The notes: a model not told the origin generated them from the sequence alone. Shown: positions 42,952-53,835, numbered from the stretch's first letter. The stretch is DNA of 64,000 bases from an uncultured Limosilactobacillus sp. (GCA_944327195.1 CALVGV010000001.1:1-64000); one strand, 5' to 3'. Numbers and translations are program-made.

Positions 42952-44523
42952 CTACAACTTCGCCGTCAGCTTAACGTCCGGGTACTTCTGCTTGAACCAG
43001 TTCTCGGCGAATTGGTTTTCAAAGAGGAAGAGCGGGTCGCCGTTGCGGTCCTTAACCAGCATGTTGCGCGAGGAGGCCATCTTCGGGTCGAGCTGGTCGG
43101 CGTCGATCCAGCGGGCGGTCTTCTTGCCGAGCGGTTCCATGATCACTTCCGAGTTGTACTCGTTTTGCATCCGGAACTTGAAAACCTCAAATTGCAGTTG
43201 GCCCACCGCCCCGAGGATGTAGTCGTTGGAGGTGTAGCTCTGGTAGAGTTGCACCGCCCCTTCCTGGACCAACTGGTTGATCCCCTTGTGGAAGGACTTT
43301 TGCTTCATCACGTTCTTGGCCGAAACGCGGACGAAGAGTTCCGGAGTAAATTGCGGCAGCTTTTCAAACTTAATCGGCTGCTTGCCGGTGAAGATCGAAT
43401 CCCCGATCTGGAAATTACCGGTATCGTAGAGACCAATGATGTCGCCGGCCACGGCGGTTTCCACGTTCTCCCGGGTGTTGGCCATGAACTCGGTCACGTT
43501 CGACAGCCGCAACGGCTTGCCGGTCCGTTCGAGGGTCACATCCATTCCGCGGTCAAATTCCCCGGAGCAGATCCGCACGAAGGCGATCCGGTCGCGATGC
43601 TTGGGGTTCATGTTGGCCTGAATCTTGAAAACGAAGCCGGAGAATTCCGGGGCCAGCGGGTCCACCGCCTCGCCGTTGTCCTGCTTGTGCGGGCTCGGCG
43701 CCGGGGCAAACTGGAGGTAGGTTTCTAAAAAGGTCTTGACCCCGAAGTTGGTCAGGGCCGAACCGAAGAAGACCGGCGTTTGGTCCCCGGCCGCGATCTT
43801 AGCTTCATCAAACTCGTTGCCGGCCATTTCCACCAGTTCGATCCCGTCGAGGGCGTCTTGCCACTCGCCTTCGCTGGCCAGCGGGTTGTCGCCGGCCACC
43901 ATCCCGTCCTCGCCCAGGGGCAGGTAGGGGTTCTCCGGGTCGGTTGGGTGAGTGAGGGCAACCCGCTTGTTGAAGCGGTCGTAAACGCCCATGAACTGCC
44001 GCCCCATCCCGATCGGCCAGTCCATCGGGTAGGTTTCGATTCCAAGGGTCTCCTCGATTTCGTTCATCAGGTCGAGCGGCTCGCGGGCGTCGCGGTCAAA
44101 CTTGTTGATGAAGGTGAAGATCGGAATCCCCCGCATCTTGCAGATCTGGAAGAGCTTGCGGGTTTGCGGCTCGATCCCCTTGGCGCCGTCGATCACCATC
44201 ACGGCCGAGTCGACGGCCATTAGGGTCCGGTAGGTGTCTTCGGAGAAGTCCTCGTGCCCCGGGGTGTCCAAGATGTTGATTCGCTTGCCGGCGTAATCAA
44301 ACTGCATTACCGAGGAGGTCACCGAGATCCCCCGCTTCTGCTCGATTTCCATCCAGTCAGACTTGGCGAAGTTGCTGCTACCGCGGCCCTTAACCGTCCC
44401 GGCCTCACGAACCACGCCCCCGAAAAGGAGGAGTTGTTCAGTAATCGTCGTCTTCCCCGCGTCCGGGTGGGAAATGATGGCGAAGGTCCGCCGCTTGTTT
44501 ACTGCTTCTGATAATTTGCTCAT
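42952..44523 (-). CDS. prfC: Peptide chain release factor 3
   Basis: A 523-residue translational GTPase that recycles RF1 and RF2 from the ribosome. G1 is SHPDAGKTT, the switch holds RGISVTSS, G3 is [14 protein letters not shown], and G4 is NKFDRDA. The protein keeps the RF3 length and end ([15 protein letters not shown]). It is strongly GC-rich and flanked on both sides by AT-rich envelope genes, so it marks the resident backbone between inserted blocks. Confidence 0.95.
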   Translation of the reverse strand: MSKLSEAVNKRRTFAIISHPDAGKTTITEQLLLFGGVVREAGTVKGRGSSNFAKSDWMEIEQKRGISVTSSVMQFDYAGKRINILDTPGHEDFSEDTYRTLMAVDSAVMVIDGAKGIEPQTRKLFQICKMRGIPIFTFINKFDRDAREPLDLMNEIEETLGIETYPMDWPIGMGRQFMGVYDRFNKRVALTHPTDPENPYLPLGEDGMVAGDNPLASEGEWQDALDGIELVEMAGNEFDEAKIAAGDQTPVFFGSALTNFGVKTFLETYLQFAPAPSPHKQDNGEAVDPLAPEFSGFVFKIQANMNPKHRDRIAFVRICSGEFDRGMDVTLERTGKPLRLSNVTEFMANTRENVETAVAGDIIGLYDTGNFQIGDSIFTGKQPIKFEKLPQFTPELFVRVSAKNVMKQKSFHKGINQLVQEGAVQLYQSYTSNDYILGAVGQLQFEVFKFRMQNEYNSEVIMEPLGKKTARWIDADQLDPKMASSRNMLVKDRNGDPLFLFENQFAENWFKQKYPDVKLTAKL

Positions 44524-44578
44524 TCTTAACCTCTTTTAGAAAATTCATTCATGTATATGGACAAAGCGTAACTTACCC

Positions 44579-44610
44579 AAAAAGAGCTGCCTTTTAAGGA
44601 GGCAGCTCAC
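44579..44610 (-). terminator. Terminator after GT-C-like gene
   Basis: On the minus strand GAGCTGCC pairs with GGCAGCTC and is followed by TTTTT. Confidence 0.82.
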
Positions 44611-44669
44611 CATTAACAGTCTAATTCTATCTTTGATTTAACGAAGCGTCAATTACCTCACGCTGTTGC

Positions 44670-46379
44670 TTATTGGGCAATTGGATCATCACTCTCATAA
44701 TCCACTTTCAAGCTCTTAATAACCTTGGTGTCTGCAAATAAACAACAGAAAGCACCAATAGTAAATAATGGATACATTGACGACATATATGACGTCGAAT
44801 ATGCAACAAATGAAGTAGCTGTCACATAACCCAACATACAAATTCTGAGCACAACCGAGATCATCATTCCTAATGATGCTAGCATCCACCAATCAGAAAC
44901 AATTAGCTTTGGTTCGTGGATCTTGATCCGCCAAATAATGTAAACAAGATAGCTAAACATTACTACTACAATCATTAATTTTGACAATAATTTAGCTACA
45001 CTCGTTAGCCAAATTAAAACACGCTCAGAAAGAATTAGATCATTCTTCCCTTCAGAAAAGTGACCCTTTAATTTTAGGAAATCAACAATACTGTAAAAGT
45101 TTTTACTCGACTTTTCCTTGCTACTCTGCAAGTTAAAGGTTAGTCCCTCAAAGTTAATCATCTTATGAGCAACTATCTTTGAGGCTCTAAGAGTTGGCAT
45201 AACAATTGTAACTTTTATTGGCGCAACTAAAGAGCTTCGCGCCTTGCCTGAACCGCTAATTTTACCTTCTTTTTCTGCTTTTAAAAGCTGTTTTACCAAC
45301 CGTTCGTTATACCGTTTAAATTGAGCTGAATTATGAGCATACCCTGCCTTAGCAACGGCTCCCCGATATGCCCAAGGGAACCAGCCCCCTTGATAATCAT
45401 GGCCTAAACTCGGTTCAGCAACACCTATATCTTTAAAAAAATCCATCCCATCTTTTCTATTTTCATCTAGGTATGGTTTCAACTTTTTAAATGCTGGAAC
45501 GTACTTATACATCTGCTTTCTTGCGGCTGTATTGACAGGAACATTAATTACCCACGAATTTGTTTTAACTGCGCTCATTGTTCCAATGGCAGTTTTAAAA
45601 TCCTTTGAAGTATATTCATTTACAACAAATCGACCATAGTAATGCCTGTTCATTCCAGCAATGCAAAGGTCTTCTACACCCAAAATAAAAAGCGGTAAGA
45701 AGATGAGTAAACTTATTCGCATTAACCATTTACGAGAGGCTACTTTTTTTAAAAGTGCAGTTACAATACTTACTCCAAAGGCAACAACAATAAACGGATA
45801 AATCCAAGCCGAATCCTCCCTAAGATTTACCCAATACGGGAAGCCGATGGCACCTGCAATAACACTAGTAACAAAGCTACTCTTTCTAAAAGCAACGTTA
45901 CTATTAAAAACAAAGCCAACTACCCATGCTAACAGGAGAATCATCGATGCATAGGCTGTTGCATCACGATATGTTCTTGCAGTACTGAGTTCAAACATTA
46001 ACGGATTAAACAGCAAGCAAGCAAGTAACGTTGTTACGACAAGACTTTTTTTATTTACAAAGGGAATAATCACCAAAATTAAAATGATTACCGTTCCTAA
46101 GTTAAAGATCGCTAACGCCCAATTGAATGGTAAGCCAATTAAATGGTTAAAAACTAAGAAAAAAGGGAATGATAGTCCCTTTGTCAATAGATATGGGCTA
46201 TAGTTACCCAACCAGTGACCCGAAGTAATGGATATTGCTTGATTTACCTGGAGGGTTGAGTCAATTAATTCGTCTGTAGTAACATAGATCGCTCTAGTTC
46301 CTGCAATTATTAAGTAAGCAATTATAAGCCCAACTGAAATGACGTTAAAAGCTAGCGATAGTTTATTCTTGGCCTTCAC
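44670..46379 (-). CDS. Large polytopic membrane protein, GT-C-like, unknown
   Basis: A 569-residue protein with about eight N-terminal helices, a long extracytoplasmic segment (about residues 240-440) and four C-terminal helices. The loop after helix 1 carries TTDELIDSTLQ, acidic residues where GT-C enzymes keep their catalytic acid. The start is GTG at 46379 with AAGGTGA upstream; it overlaps the end of the GT2 gene by 17 bases, so the two are coupled. That suggests the GT2 enzyme makes a lipid-linked sugar that this protein transfers outside. The DNA is AT-rich. I do not recognise a named family. Confidence 0.6.
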   Translation of the reverse strand: MKAKNKLSLAFNVISVGLIIAYLIIAGTRAIYVTTDELIDSTLQVNQAISITSGHWLGNYSPYLLTKGLSFPFFLVFNHLIGLPFNWALAIFNLGTVIILILVIIPFVNKKSLVVTTLLACLLFNPLMFELSTARTYRDATAYASMILLLAWVVGFVFNSNVAFRKSSFVTSVIAGAIGFPYWVNLREDSAWIYPFIVVAFGVSIVTALLKKVASRKWLMRISLLIFLPLFILGVEDLCIAGMNRHYYGRFVVNEYTSKDFKTAIGTMSAVKTNSWVINVPVNTAARKQMYKYVPAFKKLKPYLDENRKDGMDFFKDIGVAEPSLGHDYQGGWFPWAYRGAVAKAGYAHNSAQFKRYNERLVKQLLKAEKEGKISGSGKARSSLVAPIKVTIVMPTLRASKIVAHKMINFEGLTFNLQSSKEKSSKNFYSIVDFLKLKGHFSEGKNDLILSERVLIWLTSVAKLLSKLMIVVVMFSYLVYIIWRIKIHEPKLIVSDWWMLASLGMMISVVLRICMLGYVTATSFVAYSTSYMSSMYPLFTIGAFCCLFADTKVIKSLKVDYESDDPIAQ

Positions 46380-47547
46380 TGTTATTCACCTTTATATCCA
46401 GAATCCCAGCAAAGAATGCCCCAAAAATTATCTGAATTCCCATGATCATAAAAATTACTGCTGGAATGGTTATTCTCATCATCCTAGCCACATTTAAAGA
46501 ACCGAAATCATTTCTACCCCAAATAACCACTGCAAAAATTGCTAGGCATAGTCCGACCAGAAAAAGAAAAGATCCAAGTAGTACACCTTTTTCAAGAGTA
46601 ATTTTTTCGATTTTAGAGACTATCCGATCGGTTACCGGGAAATAAGTTGTGTTCTTAGCATAAATATAACTAAATAAGGTAAACAGGATATTTTGTATTC
46701 CGGCTAAAATAAACCCACCAAAAAAGAGGGAGGTATTCAAACTAAAAGTGGTGTGATACAAATCAACTGGTCGCCAGAGGATCGATAACATTCCAATTAG
46801 GCCAACTACAAATAGGACTAATCCTGGATAAAGAAAAAGCCATTTAGGGCTGTACATCAAAAGGAAACGCAAATGCCGCCAACCGTCACTCCAAGTACTT
46901 AAATGTGGAGCAGAACTCCTACCATCAACACGAAGAACAGTTGGAACTTCTGAAATCTTGTAGTTGTTCAGCGCGGATTGAACAATCATTTCACTAGCAT
47001 ACTCCATCCCACTTGTACACAGGTGGAGAGCCATTATCCTTTCTCGATTGTATCCTCTTAATCCACAGTTAAAGTCCCCAATTTTATTATGGTAAAAAAG
47101 GCGACCAATAAAGGATAGGATCGGTGTCCCGATATAACGGTGTGACCAAGGCATTGCCCCTTTTTCAATCCCACCTTTAAAACGGTTCCCCATTACCAAA
47201 TCGTCACCATTTCTGAGACGCTCAATAAACGGCATCAAGTGGTAGAAATCATAGCTATTATCCGGATCACCCATGATGCAGTATTTTCCCTTGGCAGCTT
47301 TGGTTCCACCAATTAAGGCATTACCGTACCCTTTATTCTTTACATGGGCAACTCTGACCCCTTGATCCTCATATTTTTTGGCAATCTCTAAACTACCATC
47401 TGTACTCCCATTGTCCGCTACAAGAATTTCCCCACTGATTTCCTGATGATCTTTGAAAAAAAGAAGTGCTTCTTGCAAGCTGCTTTCTAACGTCTCATGC
47501 TCGTTTAAGCAAGGCATTATAATTGAGAGTTCGATGTTTTTTGTCAT
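46363..47547 (-). CDS. GT2 glycosyltransferase with C-terminal membrane helices
   Basis: A 394-residue enzyme. The GT2 domain is clear: LSIIMPCLNEHETLESSL, VADNGSTDGS, KNKGYGNALIGG and MGDPDNSYDF, a dolichol-phosphate-mannose-synthase-like pattern. Four membrane helices follow. The ATG at 47547 follows AGGTGA; a GTG 9 bases upstream is possible. It overlaps the GT-C-like gene downstream. It probably builds a polyprenyl-phosphate sugar. AT-rich DNA. Confidence 0.83.
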   Translation of the reverse strand: MTKNIELSIIMPCLNEHETLESSLQEALLFFKDHQEISGEILVADNGSTDGSLEIAKKYEDQGVRVAHVKNKGYGNALIGGTKAAKGKYCIMGDPDNSYDFYHLMPFIERLRNGDDLVMGNRFKGGIEKGAMPWSHRYIGTPILSFIGRLFYHNKIGDFNCGLRGYNRERIMALHLCTSGMEYASEMIVQSALNNYKISEVPTVLRVDGRSSAPHLSTWSDGWRHLRFLLMYSPKWLFLYPGLVLFVVGLIGMLSILWRPVDLYHTTFSLNTSLFFGGFILAGIQNILFTLFSYIYAKNTTYFPVTDRIVSKIEKITLEKGVLLGSFLFLVGLCLAIFAVVIWGRNDFGSLNVARMMRITIPAVIFMIMGIQIIFGAFFAGILDIKVNNSEGQE

Positions 47548-47642
47548 TTTGTTCACCTAATATTCGAAAATTACACTGTTACATTCTACCATGTAAACCT
47601 ACATTTCCAACTACAATTATTGAATTTGGTTATCTAGTAAAC

Positions 47643-48842
47643 TCACTTTTTCTTACCTATTTTTGTAACTCGCGCGTCCGATGAAAAAACAACATAAAAA
47701 GAAAAGATGGCGTAAGCCGCAATAATAACATACGAAGCAAAATACTGGTTATACGGAATATTGAACAGATAATAGCAATATGCGATCAAACTATTCATTA
47801 TTGAAATAACAGCGATTGGAAAGACCCTTCGATCTCCAGCCGAAAGAATGACTAGTAGAACGTCAATCACGTAGCCATACCGCTCATGCATGCTTGGCAT
47901 AAACATAATGCAGGTCCAAAAAGTCCAAATCGCCAATTGTAAGATTTTTTCGTCTCCCATATTGTTTTCAAATTTCTGGAGAACAAACATGTAACCAATG
48001 ATAATTACAACCAATGCGAATAACAATAAGAACGAGTGAAGCATATTGTACTCCGCCATCGTTGTTGGGGTTGGGTTAATTGCCGTGAGGACCGTAAAAT
48101 TCGGGTAATTAAGGTCTAGTTTCGGATAATTTCCGGCCTGCGACAGATAGACCTTAATTGGTGCTAGCAAGCTTCTTCCATACAAGAATCCTGGGAGATT
48201 ACATGCATAAAAAGATAGAAGAGAAATTAGGAAATACAAAATGCTAAAATCTTTTCTTACAACATAAACTAAGACAAACAGTGGCAAAATAAATACTGCT
48301 TGTAATTTAAAAGCAAATGCAATTCCCCAGAAAATAAATGCAAATAGATATTTTCTTTGAATTAGTTCGTATAAGGCAATAACCACAAAAGCCGAATAAA
48401 TCGAATCTGCTTGTGCCCAGGTAGCAGAATTAAAAATTACTGTTGGCAAAGCTAATACAGCGGAATATACCATCAAAAAGCTTAATTTTGGGAAAATCAA
48501 CTTAGCCAATTTAGCTGCGTAAAAGGCAAGCAGGTAATCGAAAAATACTGAAAACAATTTATACAAATACAGGCTTTTAACAGGGATGTAAGTGCATAGT
48601 GCAATGAAAAACTGATATGGAATCGCATAGTTTCCTACCTGCTTTCTTAATGCAGATAGTCCACCTAACTGGCTAATCTTGTCATACCACGGACGTAAAA
48701 ATTGAACGTAGTCTCCCGACCAAAAGCGGAACATGCTCAGCCTAACAATCAATAGTGCAATGCTAATTACTACGAAATAAATTATGTCCTTATTCTCAGA
48801 AATTTTTTCTAGTGTCTTTTTTTCTCGATTAAAAATCATCAT
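47643..48842 (-). CDS. GT-C-type membrane glycosyltransferase candidate
   Basis: A 399-residue protein with about 10 membrane helices. The first outside loop has FWSGDYVQFLRPWYDKI, resembling the acidic loop of mannosyltransferase-like GT-C enzymes, and later parts (WAQADSIYSAFVVIALYE, MPSMHERYGYVID) match that group. ATGATG at 48842/48839 follows AGAGGG; either could be used. It is AT-rich and stands between the GT2 gene and a broken YfhO gene. The acceptor is probably a wall polymer or glycolipid. Confidence 0.68.
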   Translation of the reverse strand: MMIFNREKKTLEKISENKDIIYFVVISIALLIVRLSMFRFWSGDYVQFLRPWYDKISQLGGLSALRKQVGNYAIPYQFFIALCTYIPVKSLYLYKLFSVFFDYLLAFYAAKLAKLIFPKLSFLMVYSAVLALPTVIFNSATWAQADSIYSAFVVIALYELIQRKYLFAFIFWGIAFAFKLQAVFILPLFVLVYVVRKDFSILYFLISLLSFYACNLPGFLYGRSLLAPIKVYLSQAGNYPKLDLNYPNFTVLTAINPTPTTMAEYNMLHSFLLLFALVVIIIGYMFVLQKFENNMGDEKILQLAIWTFWTCIMFMPSMHERYGYVIDVLLVILSAGDRRVFPIAVISIMNSLIAYCYYLFNIPYNQYFASYVIIAAYAIFSFYVVFSSDARVTKIGKKK

Positions 48843-48940
48843 ATTCCCTCTAAGTGTCACCATCTATCCTATAGCTTACTAATAAAACCAATCACGTTAG
48901 GGAATGCCATTCCGTTAATTTTATTAGGGCACTCCCTAAA

Positions 48941-51483
48941 CTAATGTTCCGTCATTTGCCTCTTTCTTCGTTCATAGTAATAATTTGCTCCCAATAATCC
49001 TACCCCAACTACTGAAAGGAAAATCCCACTTCGCAATAATGGTAATTGATAATTAAAGGTCAACTAGTTCGTTCCCTTTCCCAGGCGAACAGTCATCCCC
49101 CCCCGAGCCATTGGCTAGCGGATGTTCGCTTACCATTGTTGGTAATTTTCCATCCATTGTCATATGGAATCGTTAGGTATAGGCATTCATTCTTCTTCTT
49201 TGCAACGACCAATACCTGGATCTTGCCTTTGCTAATGTTGATTTTGCGAACGTCCGATTTATACTTAATCGCCCTAGATAGCGACCGTAAATTGGCGAGG
49301 CTTAATTGGTAGAATTGTGCGCTAATCGACATTGGATTTGAAACATTACTAAGAGTTACTGTGACAGAACTACTCTTCACCGGAATATTAAACACACTTG
49401 GCGAAAGCCATGACGTATACGCTGACTTAAAGTGTCCGTTAACAAAAAGTTGCGCGGCTTCGCTTACTTGCCAAGTTAGATTTCCGTATACCGGTTTCTT
49501 TTTATTAGTATTCAGTAATGTATACTTCAGGTAATTCTGTGCAACCTTGGACTTGTAACTAACCGGCGTATATACTTTTTTATTACTTCCACTTAGTGTA
49601 CTAAAAAGGAGATTTTGATTTTCAAATGGATTCCCAGTAAGTTTTACACCACTAGCTTTGGAGCGCGCAGTAAAAGCTAGTGGAAGTGCGTAAGTGTTTT
49701 TATAAACTGTTTTTCCATTCAAAACCTTTTTGCTTACTTTCTTCCATCCAGTAGTTACCGTTCCCCGACTTGCAAGAAGATACTTTACTCCGAGTAGCGT
49801 ATCAGTTCCAAGAAGAGGTTCATTAACAATCGTCATTCTGCTACCTTCACTGCGGTAACCAAGGTTTTCTAAGAATGATAACTGACTACTACTTTGATTA
49901 GAGTTGTACCCCGCAAGTGACCAGTAGTTATAGGTTAACGACTCATTGTAGTTTGCTGTTAAACCATTTTTGCTAAGTCCAACCCTATTATTGGTCTGAA
50001 TTATCCGATAGTTTCCTCGCTTAATACTTGCAATTTGTTTCTCTTGGTGGCTTACATAGCGATGATAAAGGCTTTGCTTTTGAGCGTCGTTCCCTGCTCC
50101 TTCCCAACCATTAACCATATTCGTTCCTAGTTCAATGAAGGACAAGCACGCAATACTACTTAAAATTACCATTTGCTGTGCACGAAAGGCTGATTTATCA
50201 ACAAATGATAATAAACCGCCAGCTACGATCACGATGATCGCCATAATCAAACCATTTTTTAAACTGCTAATGTACCAAGAACCAACTAAAATTAGTAAAT
50301 CAAGTGTACATACGCCCTTCCATATGGCTTGTTGCTCTAGACCCTTTTCGTTAGCGGTTGAGTAGAATTTAGCGGCACCGAAAATAATAAAAAAGATGCC
50401 TAGGTATGAATACCGGCTCCAATAACTTTCTACCTTTTTGAAAAGTGAAAAAAGTAAATATAGTGGTTGCCAATAATACATCATGATTACAACAATTGTT
50501 GCAATCATGATTACTAAGCGAGTTTTCTTACTTAAGCGTCCCGAGAAAAAGCTTGCTACAAATCCTAACAAAGCTAAACTTCCGCAATAAAGAACTGTAT
50601 GGCTAGCATCGTTAGTGGAAAAAGAAAAAATGGATAGTCTCCCAAAAAGAATTAGGGGGTTTCCTACAAAGCCAATTCCCAGTAAAGAATTGTCAAATTG
50701 ACTACGTGAACCATTAACTAGCGCATAAAAGTTTGGCAAAAAAAGGAATGCTGATAAGAGTACACCGATAATCATTCCCGAGGAGTAATCAATAACCTTC
50801 CGTACTAGCCACTTAATTGATTGACCATCATTTGCTAGACAAAGTTCCAGTGCTAGCCAAAATGCTGTAAATAGGCAGTTAATGATCCCCGTGTACCAAT
50901 TGAAAATTAGGGTTGCTGCCACTGCAACCGCTAGTTGCCACCGCTTTCCTTCTCTTACTATGACCCAGACACCAAGTAGAACTAATGGTAATAGGTAGAC
51001 GCCGTCAAGCCACATGATATTACTAGCTTGATCAACATCAAATTCCATCAGTGCATAACTAATGGAAAGCAATACTGTGAATACAGGACGTAATTTTGCT
51101 TCAAACCTCATTCTAAGGAAGATTGCCATTGTAATCGCTGCGAGGCTTAGTTTGAGAACAACTAATAAATCAAAAAAAACCGCTAGTTGGCTTTTCTTAA
51201 AAAAGACAATTAGCAAGTTAAGCGGCGAGCTTAAGTAATAGGCGAATAAAGACAGGTTACTATTACCAAGCGTATTGCTTAAGTCATAACTAATTCCCTG
51301 TTTTCCATTAAGTACGTCCTTAAGGTATGCAAAGAAATCAAGATATTGAGTATTTGCATCTAAACCTGCTAAGGATCGATTACCAAAAGGGCAGTAACCG
51401 CCAATTAACAGAAAAACGAGAAGTAAACTAACTGCAAGCAACCCCGTATAACAAATAATTTTTAGAGTTTATTTTCTTGTCAT
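48941..51483 (-). pseudogene. YfhO family membrane protein, broken at three points
   Basis: YfhO proteins are 12-14-helix enzymes that glycosylate lipoteichoic acid. The body is intact over about 780 codons (GLDANTQYLDFFAYL, MWLDGVYLLPLV, NWYTGIINCLF, LLGVKYLLASRG, FTARSKAS). Three defects are seen. An ATG at 51483 opens the frame, but codon 5 is TAA (51469-51471). Near the end, GGGGGGGG (49097-49104) shifts the frame and stops it after SQWLGGG. Adding one base or removing two restores the usual ending (GGMTVRLGKGTN, then a membrane helix and YYYERRKRQ) except for one TAG, with the final stop at 48941. Decay is likely. Confidence 0.75.
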
Positions 51484-51652
51484 TTTCACACACTATAAAT
51501 TCCGTAACATTACACATTATTTTCCATTTTAAAATGGGTCGACCATTCATCATGATCAACCCTTTGCGAACTGCCTGGTCCGCTGGCCAAGCGAGCAACG
51601 GCGCACCGTTGTTTTCTTGCTTAATTATAGCCTTGATTTCAAAGGCCGTCAA
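51484..51652. other. Intergenic, no gene recognised
   Basis: AT-rich near the YfhO pseudogene and GC-rich toward the AI-2E gene. A small CAACGG/CCGTTG hairpin followed by TTTTC on the plus strand is seen near 51600. No credible coding frame. Confidence 0.35.
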
Positions 51653-52780
51653 TCATTCATTTTTCGGGCTCTCCGCCGGCCGCTTTCCCCGTTTTTCCAG
51701 CTGCCAGATCGTCCAAAAGAAGCTAACCACCGTCTTGGTAACGGCGTAGAAGGGAACGCAGAGGATCATCCCCGGAATGCCGGCGATGTTGCCGGCGGCC
51801 AGCAGGAGAACGATGATCGTTAGCGGGTGGATGTTAAGGGTCTTGCCGATGATGTTCGGGTAGATAATGTTGCCGTCAATTTGTTGCACGATCACCACCA
51901 CCACGATTACCCAGATGATCTTGCGCGGTTCCACCGCTAGGGCCACTAAAAGGGCCGGGGTGATCCCGATGTAGGGGCCAACGTAGGGAATCATGTTGGT
52001 TAAGCCGGCCACGATCCCCAGCACGATCGCCAGCGGCTGACCAATGATCAGGTAGCCCACGCTGGTGGCCACCGCCACGAAGAGGCACTCGATCGCCTGG
52101 CCCGAAATGTAGGCCGACAGGGTGGCATTCATCCGGTGCAGGAGGTTGCCCACTTCCTCGGCCTGGTTGGGCGAGAAGAAGCGCTGAACGCTCGGCACGA
52201 AGCGGTGGGCATCCTTGAGCATGTAAAAGAGCATCACCGGCACGGTTACCGCCACCACCACGATCGAGGTTACCGTGCCGATCACCGTGCCGGCGCTGGA
52301 GGTCAGGCCCTTGAGGAGCATCTCGGCGTACTTGCCCACCTGGTCGTTGAACTCATCGTAAACCTTCGATAGGTTCAGTTGCTTGAACCACTCGTGTTGC
52401 GAGAGGTGGCCAAGGGCCTGCTGGGTTTCCTTGGTGGCGGTTGGCAGCCACTTCACCAGCTGGGTCAACTCGTTGACCAGCGAGGGCAAGAGGGCCGCGA
52501 TCCCGCCGAGCACAACCAGGACCAGGGTTAGCACCACGAGGAGGCTGGCCAGGCCCCGCGGAAAGCGAAAGCGGCCAATCCGGATCTTCACCAGGAGCTT
52601 GACGATCGGGTTCAGCATGTAATAAAGGAAGGTCGAGATGATCAGCGGGGTGAAGGTCACCGAAATGAAGATCCCGATCGGTTGCAGAACGAAGTCGAGC
52701 TTGGAGCAAACCCAGATCAGCAGGGCAATCACCAGTGCTTCTAGCGACCAGTACAGTAAGGAATAAGGCTTCAGTCTCAT
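51653..52780 (-). CDS. AI-2E family transporter
   Basis: A 375-residue membrane protein of the AI-2E (PerM/YdiK) family with about eight helices. Recognisable parts are FTPLIISTFLYYMLNPIV, the long soluble loop after helix 3, and GLTNMIPYVGPYIGITPALL with QQIDGNIIYPNIIGKTLNIHP, the family's best conserved segment. The family name does not prove AI-2 export; several members are Na+/H+ antiporters or of unknown role. The start overlaps the GT2 stop by four bases (ATGA). Confidence 0.88.
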   Translation of the reverse strand: MRLKPYSLLYWSLEALVIALLIWVCSKLDFVLQPIGIFISVTFTPLIISTFLYYMLNPIVKLLVKIRIGRFRFPRGLASLLVVLTLVLVVLGGIAALLPSLVNELTQLVKWLPTATKETQQALGHLSQHEWFKQLNLSKVYDEFNDQVGKYAEMLLKGLTSSAGTVIGTVTSIVVVAVTVPVMLFYMLKDAHRFVPSVQRFFSPNQAEEVGNLLHRMNATLSAYISGQAIECLFVAVATSVGYLIIGQPLAIVLGIVAGLTNMIPYVGPYIGITPALLVALAVEPRKIIWVIVVVVIVQQIDGNIIYPNIIGKTLNIHPLTIIVLLLAAGNIAGIPGMILCVPFYAVTKTVVSFFWTIWQLEKRGKRPAESPKNE

Positions 52781-53709
52781 TTCTTCTCCTTCACGATGTA
52801 GATCGGCCGGTGCTTAACCTGAAGGTAGATCCGGCCAATGTACTTGCCGACAACCCCGATGCACAGTAGCTGAAGGCCGCCGAGCAAGAGGATGATGCAG
52901 ACCATCGAGGCCCAGCCAAAGACGCTCGAGGAAGGTTCGACGATCCGCCGGATGATCACCGCCAAGAGGCCGAGCAGGGAAACGATAAAGGAGGTGGTCC
53001 CCAGCCAAACCGCCAGCGAGAGCGGGGCCTGGGAGAAGTCGGAAATGCCATCCATCGCGTACTTGAAGAGCTTCCAGGTGCTCCAATCGGTTTCCCCGGC
53101 CACCCGCTCAACGTTGTGGTAGTCGAGGTACTTGGTCTTGAAGCCGACCCAGGAGAAGATCCCCTTGGAGAAGCGGTTGTACTCCTTCATTGAAAGCACG
53201 GCGTCGACCATCTGACGGGTCATCATCCGATAGTCGCGGGCCCCCGGCACGATTGCCGTGTTGGAGATCCGGTTGATGACCTTGTAGAACTGATCGCTCA
53301 AGAAGGACTTGAAGCGGGCCTCCCCGGTGCGGTCGGTCCGTCGGGTGCCGATGCAGTCGTACTCGCCGGATTGCAGCTCGGCGTACATTTTGGGCAGAAA
53401 GGACGGCGGATCTTGGAGGTCGGCGTCCATTACCACCACGTAATCGCCAGTCGCGGCCTCGAGGCCCGCGTAGAGGCCGGCTTCCTTGCCGAAGTTTCGC
53501 GAGAAGGAAACGTAGTGGACCCGCTCAGGGTCGGTTTCGTGGAGCTTGCGCATTTCGGTCAAGGTGTCGTCGCTCGAACCGTCGTTAACCAACCAGTATT
53601 CAATTTCAACGTCCGTCATTTCCTGAACAACCTTTTCCACCGCCGGGTAGAAGAGCGGCAAGGCCTCGGCCTCGTTGTAACAAGGAACGACAATCGATAA
53701 TTTCTTCAT
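52777..53709 (-). CDS. GT2 polyprenyl-phosphate glycosyltransferase
   Basis: A 310-residue enzyme with the same layout as the one at 36936: GT2 domain (IVVPCYNEAEALPLF, VNDGSSDDT, FSRNFGKEAGLYAGL, DADLQDPP) and two C-terminal helices. The ATG at 53709 follows AGGAG. It overlaps the AI-2E gene by four bases. GC-rich like the backbone. It probably makes undecaprenyl-phosphate-linked hexose for wall polymer decoration. Confidence 0.87.
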   Translation of the reverse strand: MKKLSIVVPCYNEAEALPLFYPAVEKVVQEMTDVEIEYWLVNDGSSDDTLTEMRKLHETDPERVHYVSFSRNFGKEAGLYAGLEAATGDYVVVMDADLQDPPSFLPKMYAELQSGEYDCIGTRRTDRTGEARFKSFLSDQFYKVINRISNTAIVPGARDYRMMTRQMVDAVLSMKEYNRFSKGIFSWVGFKTKYLDYHNVERVAGETDWSTWKLFKYAMDGISDFSQAPLSLAVWLGTTSFIVSLLGLLAVIIRRIVEPSSSVFGWASMVCIILLLGGLQLLCIGVVGKYIGRIYLQVKHRPIYIVKEKK

Positions 53710-53789
53710 TCGCAACTCCTAAATAAGTAGTTGATTTAATTTTCGTACAATCCATTTTATTTTACGGCATCGGCGCTAAGGAAAACAAT

Positions 53790-53826
53790 AAAAAATCACG
53801 GAAAACAACTTGTTTCCCGTGATCTT
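53790..53826 (-). terminator. Terminator after GH25 surface gene
   Basis: On the minus strand ATCACGGGAAACA pairs with TGTTTTCCGTGAT and is followed by TTTTTATTG. Confidence 0.8.
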
Positions 53827-53835
53827 ACTTAAAGG

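Noticed and set aside
51653..52780. AI-2E transporter as the exporter of LuxS-made AI-2
   Set aside because: The family name is not evidence of function, and the gene is 46 kb from luxS in an operon with a glycosyltransferase.
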